Below are positions 5,974 to 14,614 of a stretch of 15,278 nucleotides of DNA, in pieces (position 1 is the stretch's first letter; each line of letters opens with the position of its first letter). Source of the stretch: Bacteroidales bacterium UBA1736 (GTDB lineage Bacteria; Bacteroidota; Bacteroidia; Bacteroidales; UBA932); contig DCIC01000147.1 in NCBI GenBank assembly GCA_002315825.1, positions 1 to 15,278 of the forward strand. Reading direction: 5' to 3'. Both the position numbers and the translations under genes were made by a program. The notes beneath the pieces are model-generated. The model saw only the letters and a program-made list of their open reading frames with translations. It was not told the DNA's origin and searched no databases.

Positions 5974-8331
5974 ATGGGATCTATTTTCGAAGGGCTGAAT
6001 GAAGAACAGCGGAAAGCAGTAAGTTGTACAGAGGGGCCGGTGCTTATCGTTGCCGGAGCGGGGTCGGGAAAAACCAGGGTCCTCACCTGCAGGATTGCCA
6101 ATATTCTGGATAAAGGATGCGACGCTTCCGGGATTCTCGCACTGACCTTCACCAAGAAGGCGGCCGGGGAGATGAAAGAGCGCATTGCCTCGATGGTAGG
6201 GGAGGACAAGGCGAGAAGACTGTGTATGGGTACATTCCACTCTGTGTTCGTCCGTTTTCTCAGGGAGTTTGCCGAGCCTCTGGGCTATCCCAAATCCTTC
6301 ACCATCTACGATCAGAGCGACTCGGTCAGCGCTGTCAAGACCTGCATCAAGGAGCTCGAACTCGACGACAAGATTTACAAGCCCAAGGAGGTGCTGTCCC
6401 GCATTTCCAAAGCCAAGAACAATCTTGTGACAGCTGCTGCCTACCGCAACAATCCCAATATCATCACCAACGACACTCATTCACGTAAGCCGCGCATCTG
6501 CGACATCTACAGCCTCTATGACCAGAAGTGCCGCAAAGCCGGCGTGATGGACTTCGATGACATACTCGTCAATATGAATATCCTATTCAGGGATTTTCCC
6601 GACGCGCTGCAGACCATAGCAGGACGCTTCAAATACATATTGGTCGATGAGTATCAGGATACCAATTTTGCTCAATACCTGATACTCAAGAAGTTGTCCC
6701 AGTTCCACAAGAATATCTGCGTCGTGGGGGATGATTCCCAGTCAATCTATGCTTTCCGCGGTGCCAAGATCGAGAATATCCTCAATTTTCAGAAAGACTA
6801 CCCCGCGCGGCAGATATTCCGTCTCGAGAGGAACTACCGCTCTACAAAGACCATAGTGAATGCGGCCAATTCTGTGATTGCGAAGAATACGGGGCGCATC
6901 CCCAAAGAATGCTATTCGGAAGGGGAGCAAGGGGAGAAGATACGTCTGATCAGCTCCTACACTGAGCAGGAAGAGGCAATGCTGATAGTGTCCGACATTA
7001 TCGACAAGCTCCGCATACACAAGGCCAAGTACAAGGATTTTGCAATCCTGTACAGGACCAATTCCCAATCCCGGGCCATCGAGGAAGCCCTTCGCAAAAA
7101 GAATATCCCGTATATGATATATTCGGGCAATTCTTTCTTCGAGAGAGCCGAGGTTAAGGATATGATGGCTTACTTCAAGCTTGTGCTGAACGTCAATGAT
7201 GATGAATCTTTCAAGAGGGTAGTCAACAAGCCCGCCAGAGGAATAGGGGATACATCTCTTGCAGCGCTTGCCGCGGCTGCATCTGCGCAAGGCACTTCAC
7301 TCTTTGCCGCCGCATCAGCGCAGGACCTTGAAAGTTTCGGACTGAAGAATGCCGCGATTGTCAAGATTCGCTCATTTTGCAATCTGATCAATTCCCTGTC
7401 TTCGAACTTGATGTCAACGGATGCACATTCTATGGCTGTCTCAGTTGCCGAAGAAAGCGGTCTGTACGCTTTCTACAAGGCGGACAATTCGATTGAGGGC
7501 ATTGCGAGGACGTCCAATATCGAGGAATTGCTCAACTCTGTCGCTTCCTATGCGGAGGAAACTGTTTCCGAGATTTCCGCTGATATGGATACCGAAGGAT
7601 TGGAGCAGAGCTCAGAAGTGCCCCTGATTACGCTTGCGGATTTTATTGAGAATGTTACTCTGCTCAGCAATGTTGATCTCGCTGAGGATGAGGATGAAAG
7701 CAACAAGGTCGCTATGATGACCGTTCATTCCGCGAAGGGTCTTGAGTTCCCATTTGTCTTTATTTCGGGTATGGAGGAGAATCTTTTCCCTTCCGGCGGG
7801 ATGCTGGCTTCGCCTCAGGATATTGAGGAAGAAAGGCGTCTTTTCTATGTGGCTGTCACAAGGGCACGGGAGGCAGTTGTGCTTTCTTATGCCCAGACAA
7901 GGATGAGAAACGGAAAACACGAGTCGAATGATGTGTCAAGATTTGTAAAAGAGATAGATAAGCAGTATATTGCAAATCCGTTGAGGGATGAAGACCAGAG
8001 CTTTGTGCGCTCAAGTACGCCTTCCTCCTCGTCAACTTCTGCTTTCAGACGATTCGAGACCGGGCCATCATCTCACAGCACCCCTCGGATGTCGGTGCCA
8101 CGAGATTTGCCTACCAGACCTTTACCTGCCAAAATACCTGACTCTGAGTTTGTTCCTTCGCCTGTGGATCAGTTGAAGCTTGGTGTCAGGGTTGAGCACA
8201 ACCGTTTCGGCGGCGGCCGCATTATGGAGATCAGCGGCACAGCTCCCGAGCTGAAGGCCCGTATCAGTTTCGACGCTTATGGCGAGAAGGTGATAATGCT
8301 CAAATATGCAAAATTACGTGTGGAACAATAA
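5974..8331 (+). CDS. uvrD: UvrD/PcrA-family superfamily 1A DNA helicase
   Basis: This is an ATP-driven 3'-5' DNA helicase of the UvrD/PcrA/Rep family, acting in repair and in clearing proteins or RNA polymerase from DNA. Visible motifs, numbered from the ATG, are the Q motif LNEEQRKAV at the start, Walker A AGAGSGKT (27-34), motif II VDEYQDTN (224-231), motif III GDDSQSIYAFRGA (252-264), VHSAKGLE (584-591) and motif VI ERRLFYVAVTRARE (620-633). A Ser/Pro-rich linker (about 665-730) leads to a C-terminal Tudor-like domain (about 734-785, GVRVEHNRFGGGRI). In PcrA/UvrD this domain contacts RNA polymerase. At 785 residues it is slightly longer than usual. A GTG at 5971 directly precedes the ATG and could also be used; I prefer the ATG. 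It heads a cluster with the peptidase and patatin genes. PcrA is an equally good name. Confidence 0.95.
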   Translation: MGSIFEGLNEEQRKAVSCTEGPVLIVAGAGSGKTRVLTCRIANILDKGCDASGILALTFTKKAAGEMKERIASMVGEDKARRLCMGTFHSVFVRFLREFAEPLGYPKSFTIYDQSDSVSAVKTCIKELELDDKIYKPKEVLSRISKAKNNLVTAAAYRNNPNIITNDTHSRKPRICDIYSLYDQKCRKAGVMDFDDILVNMNILFRDFPDALQTIAGRFKYILVDEYQDTNFAQYLILKKLSQFHKNICVVGDDSQSIYAFRGAKIENILNFQKDYPARQIFRLERNYRSTKTIVNAANSVIAKNTGRIPKECYSEGEQGEKIRLISSYTEQEEAMLIVSDIIDKLRIHKAKYKDFAILYRTNSQSRAIEEALRKKNIPYMIYSGNSFFERAEVKDMMAYFKLVLNVNDDESFKRVVNKPARGIGDTSLAALAAAASAQGTSLFAAASAQDLESFGLKNAAIVKIRSFCNLINSLSSNLMSTDAHSMAVSVAEESGLYAFYKADNSIEGIARTSNIEELLNSVASYAEETVSEISADMDTEGLEQSSEVPLITLADFIENVTLLSNVDLAEDEDESNKVAMMTVHSAKGLEFPFVFISGMEENLFPSGGMLASPQDIEEERRLFYVAVTRAREAVVLSYAQTRMRNGKHESNDVSRFVKEIDKQYIANPLRDEDQSFVRSSTPSSSSTSAFRRFETGPSSHSTPRMSVPRDLPTRPLPAKIPDSEFVPSPVDQLKLGVRVEHNRFGGGRIMEISGTAPELKARISFDAYGEKVIMLKYAKLRVEQ

Positions 8332-8345
8332 TTAATCCGAACATA

Positions 8346-11240
8346 ATGAAGAAGATTTTCAAATTTGCCCTCATTGCTGCGGCGGCCCTCGTTTCCGCTG
8401 CCTGCGGTAAGTATCAGACTGTCGCCGGAGACCCGACCGAGACCAAGATATACACTCTTGACAATGGTCTAAAGCTGTATATGAATGTCAATAAAGAAGA
8501 GCCAAGGCTCCAGGCATACATTGCCGTGAGGTCCGGCTCCAAGGATGACCCAAGTGACAATACTGGACTTGCACATTATCTCGAGCACATTATGTTTAAG
8601 GGCTCGGAGAATTATGGTACTTCTGATTATGCCGCTGAGAAGCCTTTGCTCGACGAGATTGAGTCTCTATTCGAGCTCTACAAGCAGACTTCGGACCCTT
8701 CCGAGCGCAAGGCTATCTATCATAGGATTGACTCTGTCAGCTATCAGGCGTCTCTTATCGCCATTCCCAATGAGTATGACAAGCTTATGGCGGCTATCGG
8801 TGGCCGTGGATCCAATGCTTTCACTTCCAATGATGTCACCTGCTATACTGAGAACATCCCCTCCAATCAGATAGAGAATTGGGCCAGGATACAGGCCGAC
8901 AGATTCAAGCATCTGGTCATAAGAGGTTTCCATACCGAGCTTGAGACTGTCTATGAGGAATATAATATGTACCTCAATGAAGACAGCGAGAATGCTATGA
9001 TGGCAATTGACTCTGTGTTGTTTAAAAAACATCCATACGGACTTCAGAGTACCATCGGCACATCCGAGCATCTTAAGAATCCTTCAATCACTGCCATAAA
9101 GAGGCAGAAGGAGAACTTCTATGTTCCCAATAATGTTGCAATCTGCGTTTCGGGAGATTTCGACCCTGATGAGTTTGTAGCCATTGTCGAGAAGTATTTC
9201 GGCGACTGGGAGCCCAATGATGATCTTAAGCTCTTGAGCTATGAGCAGGAGGATCCTATCACTGCTCCCGTCGAGAAAGTCGTTACCGGCACACAGTCGG
9301 AGTTTGTTATGATCGGTTGGAGATACCCGGGAGACAAGGAGATTTCAAGCGAGATATCCAGCATCGTCGGGGAAATCCTTTCCAACGGAAAGGCAGGTCT
9401 CTTTGATATCGACATTGCCCAGCAGCAGAAACTTCTTGGAGCTCAGGCAATGACTTACGGAAGGACAGATTACGGTGAGATGCTCTTTGTCGGATACCCA
9501 AAGCAGGGACAGACCCTCGAACAGGCACGTGATATTCTCCTCGCCGAGATGACCAAGCTCCGCAATGGAGATTTCGATGAGAGCCTTCTTGAGGCTGCCA
9601 TTGCCAATATCAAGCTCAGAGAGATGCGCGCTCTTGAAAACAGCCGTAGCATTGTGATGAATTATGTCAATTCATTCATTGCGGGACGCGAGTGGAAGGA
9701 TGATGTGCATCAGTTGGACAGGTTTTCAAAAGTTACAAAGGATGATGTGATCGCCTGGGTGAATGAGTATTTTAAGGACAATAACTATGCTCTCGTCTAT
9801 AAGCGTCAGGGGCCCAATCCGAAAAATGAAAAAATCGAAGCCCCTGCCATCACTCCCATTGCCACCAATCGTGACAAGGAGAGCGATTTCCTTGTTGAGG
9901 TACGCAACTTCGAACCTGTCCCCATCAAGCCTGTATTTGCTGATTTTGAAAAGGATATGTCCAGATTTAATGCGAAGTCAGGCGTTGAGGTCCTTTACAA
10001 GCAAAACACGAAGAACGATATTGCTCAGATTCAATTCATTTTCGATAAGGGACGTCTTTGTGACCCTGCACTTCCTTTGGCTTTTGACTATATGTCTTAC
10101 CTTGGGACCCCGGACAAGACAGCCGAGCAGATAGGACTGGAGGAGTACACGCTTGCCTGCAACCATAGCATCCGAGTGTCCGACAGTCAGATTACTATTT
10201 TTGTGTCAGGACTTTCTGAGAACATCGCCGCTGACCTTCAGCTTTTGGAAGGACTTATGAAAAACGCAGTTGCAGATGAGGATATTCTTCAGTCTCTCAA
10301 GGAAGATGAGATCAAGGCAAGGATGATGTCCAAGATGGATCAGAGCGCCTGCAATTCAGCTCTGCGCGATTTTGTGATGTATGGTCCGGAGTATGTCAAG
10401 GCCGTCAATCTTTCAAATGACGCCGTGATGGCTCTCACTTCAGAGGAGCTTCTGGCCAAGGTGTCCGATATCCTCAATTGTGCCCATCGTGTACTTTATT
10501 CTGGACCTGAGACCCAGGAAAGAGTAAAGGCTCTGCTTGACTCTTCTCACGATATTCCCTCCGAGCTCCGACCCCTTGAGATCCAGTATGTCCAAAAGCC
10601 TGTCATCTCTGAATCCAAGGTATTCATCGCACCATACGATTCTCGTCAGTTCAATTATATTCAGGCTTCCAATCGTGGTGAAGAATTCTCTCTTCAGGAC
10701 GCCCCTGTTATCAGATTGTACAATTCGTATTTCGGTGGAGGTATGAATACGGTGGTTTTCCAGGAGATGCGTGAAGCCAGAGCTCTTGCTTATTCTGCAT
10801 CAGCACGATTGACTACGCCTTCATATCTTGGGGACAATTATCTTTTCTACGCCGTGATAGGCTCGCAGAATGATAAACTGAAGACAGCGGTCGAGGCCTT
10901 TGATATGATTATCAATGATATGCCTCAATCTCAGAAGGCGTTCGACATTGCTATGTCAAGCGAGGATGCGATTCTGCGCACTACCAGGACAAATGGAGCC
11001 GCTGTGCTCAGTGAGTATTTGGTATCTGAAAAGCTCGGTCTGAGCGAACCTGTGGGCAAGTATGTTTATGAACATATCGGGAATCTGACTATGGATGACC
11101 TTATGGCCTTCCAGCAGAAGTGGATCAAGGGACGCACCTATCATTATGGCCTTCTTGGAAATGAGGGTCTTGACAGGAAGTATCTCAGTACTCTTGGCCC
11201 AGTTGTTGAAGTCAGTCTCGAGGATATTTTCGGTTATTAA
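8346..11240 (+). CDS. M16 (insulinase-type) zinc metallopeptidase, lipoprotein
   Basis: This is a 964-residue member of peptidase family M16, predicted to degrade peptides at the cell envelope. The N-terminus is a lipoprotein signal (about 1-19) with lipobox VSAAC and cysteine C20, so the mature protein should be lipid-anchored outside the inner membrane. The inverted zinc motif HYLEH is at 77-81, and the third ligand is probably a Glu in ELETVYEEYN (198-207). A helical insert of about 50 residues lies between them. The C-terminal half is a second M16 module that lacks HxxEH but keeps the REARALAYS segment (near 810) typical of the inactive half. Two tandem modules in one chain match the large PqqL-like class. 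The ATG lies 14 bp after uvrD, and the patatin gene starts 2 bp downstream. Substrate is unknown. Confidence 0.93.
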   Translation: MKKIFKFALIAAAALVSAACGKYQTVAGDPTETKIYTLDNGLKLYMNVNKEEPRLQAYIAVRSGSKDDPSDNTGLAHYLEHIMFKGSENYGTSDYAAEKPLLDEIESLFELYKQTSDPSERKAIYHRIDSVSYQASLIAIPNEYDKLMAAIGGRGSNAFTSNDVTCYTENIPSNQIENWARIQADRFKHLVIRGFHTELETVYEEYNMYLNEDSENAMMAIDSVLFKKHPYGLQSTIGTSEHLKNPSITAIKRQKENFYVPNNVAICVSGDFDPDEFVAIVEKYFGDWEPNDDLKLLSYEQEDPITAPVEKVVTGTQSEFVMIGWRYPGDKEISSEISSIVGEILSNGKAGLFDIDIAQQQKLLGAQAMTYGRTDYGEMLFVGYPKQGQTLEQARDILLAEMTKLRNGDFDESLLEAAIANIKLREMRALENSRSIVMNYVNSFIAGREWKDDVHQLDRFSKVTKDDVIAWVNEYFKDNNYALVYKRQGPNPKNEKIEAPAITPIATNRDKESDFLVEVRNFEPVPIKPVFADFEKDMSRFNAKSGVEVLYKQNTKNDIAQIQFIFDKGRLCDPALPLAFDYMSYLGTPDKTAEQIGLEEYTLACNHSIRVSDSQITIFVSGLSENIAADLQLLEGLMKNAVADEDILQSLKEDEIKARMMSKMDQSACNSALRDFVMYGPEYVKAVNLSNDAVMALTSEELLAKVSDILNCAHRVLYSGPETQERVKALLDSSHDIPSELRPLEIQYVQKPVISESKVFIAPYDSRQFNYIQASNRGEEFSLQDAPVIRLYNSYFGGGMNTVVFQEMREARALAYSASARLTTPSYLGDNYLFYAVIGSQNDKLKTAVEAFDMIINDMPQSQKAFDIAMSSEDAILRTTRTNGAAVLSEYLVSEKLGLSEPVGKYVYEHIGNLTMDDLMAFQQKWIKGRTYHYGLLGNEGLDRKYLSTLGPVVEVSLEDIFGY

Positions 11241-11242
11241 TA

Positions 11243-13633
11243 GTGAAAAGACTCTTATTTACACTCACTTCAATTCTAACGCTGATGATGAGCTGTCCTG
11301 CCCTTTCCGGGCAGGGCCGCCTCGTCGGTGACAAGGCCAACGGCCTTATTATGGAAAGCCTCGATCCTGTGGCTGATTCCCTTGCTATTGCTGCAATGAG
11401 GGAAAAGATGGCTCAGATTCGCAAGACAAGACCGACTGTCGCTGTAGTGCTGTCCGGGGGAGGCGCAAAAGGTGCTGCTCACGTAGGTGCCCTGCGCTAT
11501 CTTGAAGAGAAAGGGATACCTGTGGATATGATTACGGGGACAAGTATGGGCGGTCTGATAGGCGGTATGTATGCTATGGGCTACTCCGCCGGATATCTTG
11601 ATACTCTCCTGCGGAGTGTTGATTGGAAGGTGATGATGAGTGATAGGATTGACTCTAAATACTATTCATACGAAAAACGAAAGGAAAAGGATACTTATTT
11701 GTTAAGTATCCCATTCCATTATGCCGATGCGGACTGGGACGAACGTTTCGGGTCCAAGCAGCATATGAAATCCACTGATATTGTTAGCAGTTCCAGATCA
11801 TTTGCCAACAATATCCCCGAGGGGTATCTTTATGGGCTGAATGTTATGAATATGCTCAGCTCTTTGTCTGTCGGTTATCAGGATACGATGAAGTTCAAGG
11901 ATCTCCCGATTCCTTTTTTCTGCGTAGCTGCTGATGCGTTGACAATGAAAGAGAAGAATTGGACCGAAGGGCTTCTTCTTCAGGCTATGCGTTCTACGAT
12001 GTCCATTCCGGTCTATTTCAAGCCCGTCCGTCTGGATGACGGTGTATTTGTGGATGGTGGCACTCTCAATAACTATCCTGTGGATTTGGCCAGATCAATG
12101 GGTGCGGACATCGTTATTGGCGTACATTTTTATATCCCTCCTACACGAGAGACTACGGTAAATGCTCTAGAGATCGTTATGAATTCGATGGATGGGGCCA
12201 GCAATGAGACATTCCGCAAGAACGTTGAAGCTGTGGATGTCAATATCCATCCTGATATGACAGACTATGGGATGCTGAGTTTCGGTGAAGAGGAGATAGA
12301 TCATATCATCAGTCTTGGATATGAGGCTGCTGTCTGTCATTCTGATGAGCTGGATTCGATTCTGGTAAGACTGGGAAACTTTGAGAAAGCCAAGAGGCCT
12401 GACACTGCCACAGATATTTCCAAGAAGCCTGTTTTGATATCTGAGGTTGTTTTCGAGGGCCTGACAGATGCAGAAGCCAAGTATTTCCAGAATAAGATTC
12501 GGATCCACGCCGGGAGTCTGGTTACAAAAGAGGACATAGAGAAGGCTGTAGCGATTCTTTACAGTTCCGGATCTTTCAATCAGGTCATTTATCATCTTTA
12601 TAATGATGAGGAGCCATACAGCTGCCATTTCGATTGTGGACGCGGGCCACTTGATCAGTTCTCACTTGGCTTGCGCCTCGATACACAGGAATCTATCGCA
12701 GCTATTTTCAATTTGGGCCTGCGTAAAAACAAGATTTGGGGCCATTCTCTTGATATCGGTCTGAAAATCGGACTAAATCCTGCTTTGCGCCTTGAGTATA
12801 AATACACTCCTGTGACTGGTGCAGGAGTAGGTGCTTTCTTGAAGACAGGGTTTACCGGCAGGCTGGGAGGCGAACCTCTTTTCCATTTTAATTTCGATGA
12901 CATTTTCTGGAGAAATGAGGCAGGAGCTTTTTTTGATGCCGCCAATCTGAGACATTTTAATTTCAGAATCGGTGCCAAGGTGGTAAATACTCCCTACCGG
13001 CATTTCAGAAATAATGATGTTTCGGTTGAGGTCAATGACTGGAACAGTGCGTTCAGTTATGCATTTCTCAATCTGGCATTCACCCACCTCGATGACAGTT
13101 ATTTCCCCGATAAGGGCGTTGATTTTGCCGTCAATTATCATTATATGCTCAGTGGTAAGTATGAGGTAACCAATTCGGAGAATACAGGCAATCAGCATTT
13201 TTTGGGTTTCCATATCAGGGCGGCTATTCCTTTGTGCGACCGCTTGGTATTGGAGCCGCGCTTTGACGGAAGGGGAGCAAGTTTTAACAATTGTCAGGAT
13301 TCTTATATGAACAATCACGTCGGTGGTTTCCTCCGCGGCCGTTATTACGACAATCAGATCCCATTTATGGGCATTACTTCTTGTATTGATGTCGAACGAT
13401 TTGTGGCTGTCGCTGACGTGGAGTTGCGCTACAATGTTGCTGGCAACCATTATGTCTCAGCCAAGGCGGCGACTTGTCAGGATTGGGACGATGAAATCAA
13501 TATCTGGAATGAGCGTTGGGCTTTGGGGATTCAATATGGTTTCAAATCCATTGTAGGGCCGATTATCGCTAATTTCAATTGGTCTGACAGGCACCGGCTT
13601 GCATTCTATCTGGGCGTCGGATTCGATTTCTAG
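11243..13633 (+). CDS. Patatin-like phospholipase with POTRA and outer-membrane beta-barrel (type Vd, PlpD-like)
   Basis: This 796-residue protein appears to be a secreted or surface lipase. After a signal peptide (about 1-22) comes a patatin domain with the oxyanion loop GGGAKG (72-77), the nucleophile elbow GTSMG (99-103, Ser101) and the catalytic aspartate in DGG (Asp271). A POTRA-like domain follows (about 397-465, starting ISEVVFEGL), then a beta-rich region (about 470-796) ending LGVGFDF with a terminal Phe, as expected for a BamA-inserted barrel. This order is that of type Vd autotransporters such as Pseudomonas PlpD. The start is GTG at 11243, chosen because it places MKRLLF directly before the hydrophobic core. 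It is 2 bp from the peptidase gene, so translation is probably coupled. Catalytic residues are intact. Whether the patatin domain faces outward or the periplasm cannot be read from sequence. Confidence 0.92.
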   Translation: MKRLLFTLTSILTLMMSCPALSGQGRLVGDKANGLIMESLDPVADSLAIAAMREKMAQIRKTRPTVAVVLSGGGAKGAAHVGALRYLEEKGIPVDMITGTSMGGLIGGMYAMGYSAGYLDTLLRSVDWKVMMSDRIDSKYYSYEKRKEKDTYLLSIPFHYADADWDERFGSKQHMKSTDIVSSSRSFANNIPEGYLYGLNVMNMLSSLSVGYQDTMKFKDLPIPFFCVAADALTMKEKNWTEGLLLQAMRSTMSIPVYFKPVRLDDGVFVDGGTLNNYPVDLARSMGADIVIGVHFYIPPTRETTVNALEIVMNSMDGASNETFRKNVEAVDVNIHPDMTDYGMLSFGEEEIDHIISLGYEAAVCHSDELDSILVRLGNFEKAKRPDTATDISKKPVLISEVVFEGLTDAEAKYFQNKIRIHAGSLVTKEDIEKAVAILYSSGSFNQVIYHLYNDEEPYSCHFDCGRGPLDQFSLGLRLDTQESIAAIFNLGLRKNKIWGHSLDIGLKIGLNPALRLEYKYTPVTGAGVGAFLKTGFTGRLGGEPLFHFNFDDIFWRNEAGAFFDAANLRHFNFRIGAKVVNTPYRHFRNNDVSVEVNDWNSAFSYAFLNLAFTHLDDSYFPDKGVDFAVNYHYMLSGKYEVTNSENTGNQHFLGFHIRAAIPLCDRLVLEPRFDGRGASFNNCQDSYMNNHVGGFLRGRYYDNQIPFMGITSCIDVERFVAVADVELRYNVAGNHYVSAKAATCQDWDDEINIWNERWALGIQYGFKSIVGPIIANFNWSDRHRLAFYLGVGFDF

Positions 13634-13643
13634 ACCTAGGCCG

Positions 13644-14573
13644 TCAGAGTTCTATTCCGATTGTTACTGTGGGGCAAAGGAGTTTATTTGCGGGTATGTA
13701 ACGGATACCGGCAGATAGTACAAATGCCCCTGCTCGAGTCCCATCTTTGTGCGATCCCAGATGGCCAAAGTGGAGCCCGCCACCTGCTTCAATACAGATT
13801 GTGCCGATATTCAGGTCACTGACCTCGGCCCATTCTCCGGATGTATCTTTCCAAAATGTCTTTCTGGACCAATACCCTAGTCCTGCAGATACATCGAAAT
13901 GTTTGCCGATGAGATATGTCGGGCCTGCGCTGATGGAATATAAGGAGTGCTTGACTGTTCCGTCTCCCCAAAATACTCCGCCCCGGCTCGTCTTGCCGTC
14001 GCTTGTACAAGTATAGTCCGATCCGGAGGGTACGAAATTGCTCGTAGCGCGCACATAACCACCCCAATGGCCCGATCTTCCCACGAGTGCTATTCCATAT
14101 TGAGGTTTATTTGCAATCTCGACTGCTGCCCCGACCCCGAATTTGAATGGATTGTTTGACCTGTCACTTATAGTCTTGACCTCTGCTATGGGGGTGGTCT
14201 GGTTGCTTGGGATTGATACAGTGTCCGGGGGCGCTGCGTTGGTTTCGCCGCTTGCTGCCGTGGCTGGGTCAGCTATGGAGATGCCGAATTTGAGTGCGTA
14301 TTTGTCCCTGATGCCGATGAAACGAGTTCTTTGGTCTGGGGTCATTGTTGCCTGAATTTTGGAAAGGGTTTCTCGAAGCGAGTTCATTTCTTCCAGAACA
14401 GAAGAGATTCTTTCGTAGGATACGTTTTCCCCTCTGCCTACCATTTCTCGGAGCTCGATAAAGGTATCACAAATCTCCTCGTATCTATCTAAGACTCTGT
14501 TCCAATCTTCTTGCGCGTGGGCGCTGAAGACAAGTGACAGAAATATTATGGCTGTAAGAACGGTTCTTTTCAT
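13644..14573 (-). CDS. Secreted protein of unknown function: helical N-terminal region plus beta-rich, probably outer-membrane C-terminal domain
   Basis: I do not recognise a named family. The 309-residue product has a clear signal peptide (1-20, cleavage after AHA). Next is a charged helical region (about 22-96, with a YEEICDTFIELREMV helix and a MTPDQRTRF turn), then an Ala/Pro/Thr-rich linker (97-140). The C-terminal part (143-309) has alternating, Gly- and aromatic-rich strands (VGRSGHWGGYVRATSNF, SAGLGYWSRKTFW). From memory this resembles a barrel-like domain common at the C-terminus of Bacteroidales envelope proteins; I could not check this. Two cysteines occur close to strands (C189, C260) and one near the end (C300). 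The gene converges on the patatin gene with a 10-bp gap and diverges from a protein kinase across 41 bp. A regulatory link with that kinase is possible but unproven. Confidence 0.8.
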   Translation of the reverse strand: MKRTVLTAIIFLSLVFSAHAQEDWNRVLDRYEEICDTFIELREMVGRGENVSYERISSVLEEMNSLRETLSKIQATMTPDQRTRFIGIRDKYALKFGISIADPATAASGETNAAPPDTVSIPSNQTTPIAEVKTISDRSNNPFKFGVGAAVEIANKPQYGIALVGRSGHWGGYVRATSNFVPSGSDYTCTSDGKTSRGGVFWGDGTVKHSLYSISAGPTYLIGKHFDVSAGLGYWSRKTFWKDTSGEWAEVSDLNIGTICIEAGGGLHFGHLGSHKDGTRAGAFVLSAGIRYIPANKLLCPTVTIGIEL

Positions 14574-14614
14574 TAGGACGAAAGTAGTAAAAAATTGCTA
14601 CATTCGCAGCATCT
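14574..14614. promoter_or_regulatory. Short divergent intergenic region between the secreted protein and the kinase
   Basis: Only 41 bp separate the two divergent ATGs. Each strand carries a near match to the -7 consensus with the same deviation, TAnnTTCG: TACTTTCG at 14579-14586 (minus) and TACATTCG at 14599-14606 (plus). They end 5 and 8 nt from the respective start codons, so if they are used, the transcripts would be leaderless or nearly so. No -33 motif is visible. The true promoters could instead lie inside the opposite coding regions. Confidence 0.3.

Noticed and set aside
5956..6480. 174-residue minus-strand frame overlapping the start of the helicase gene
   Set aside because: It covers the Walker A region of uvrD in antisense and shows no domain. 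The strong motifs of the plus-strand protein explain the sequence.
6742..7290. 182-residue open frame on the minus strand inside the helicase gene
   Set aside because: It is antisense to conserved helicase motifs and the product has no recognisable features.
12773..13450. 225-residue open frame on the minus strand inside the patatin gene
   Set aside because: It lies wholly antisense to the well-supported beta-barrel coding region. Its translation has no recognisable domain, and no promoter or ribosome site was seen. Treated as a shadow frame.
13629..13640. Adjacent palindromes TCTAGA and CCTAGG at the end of the patatin gene
   Set aside because: Two CTAG-containing hexamers side by side are curious but short. 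One overlaps the stop codon, and there is no T tract or flanking repeat to suggest a terminator or attachment site.
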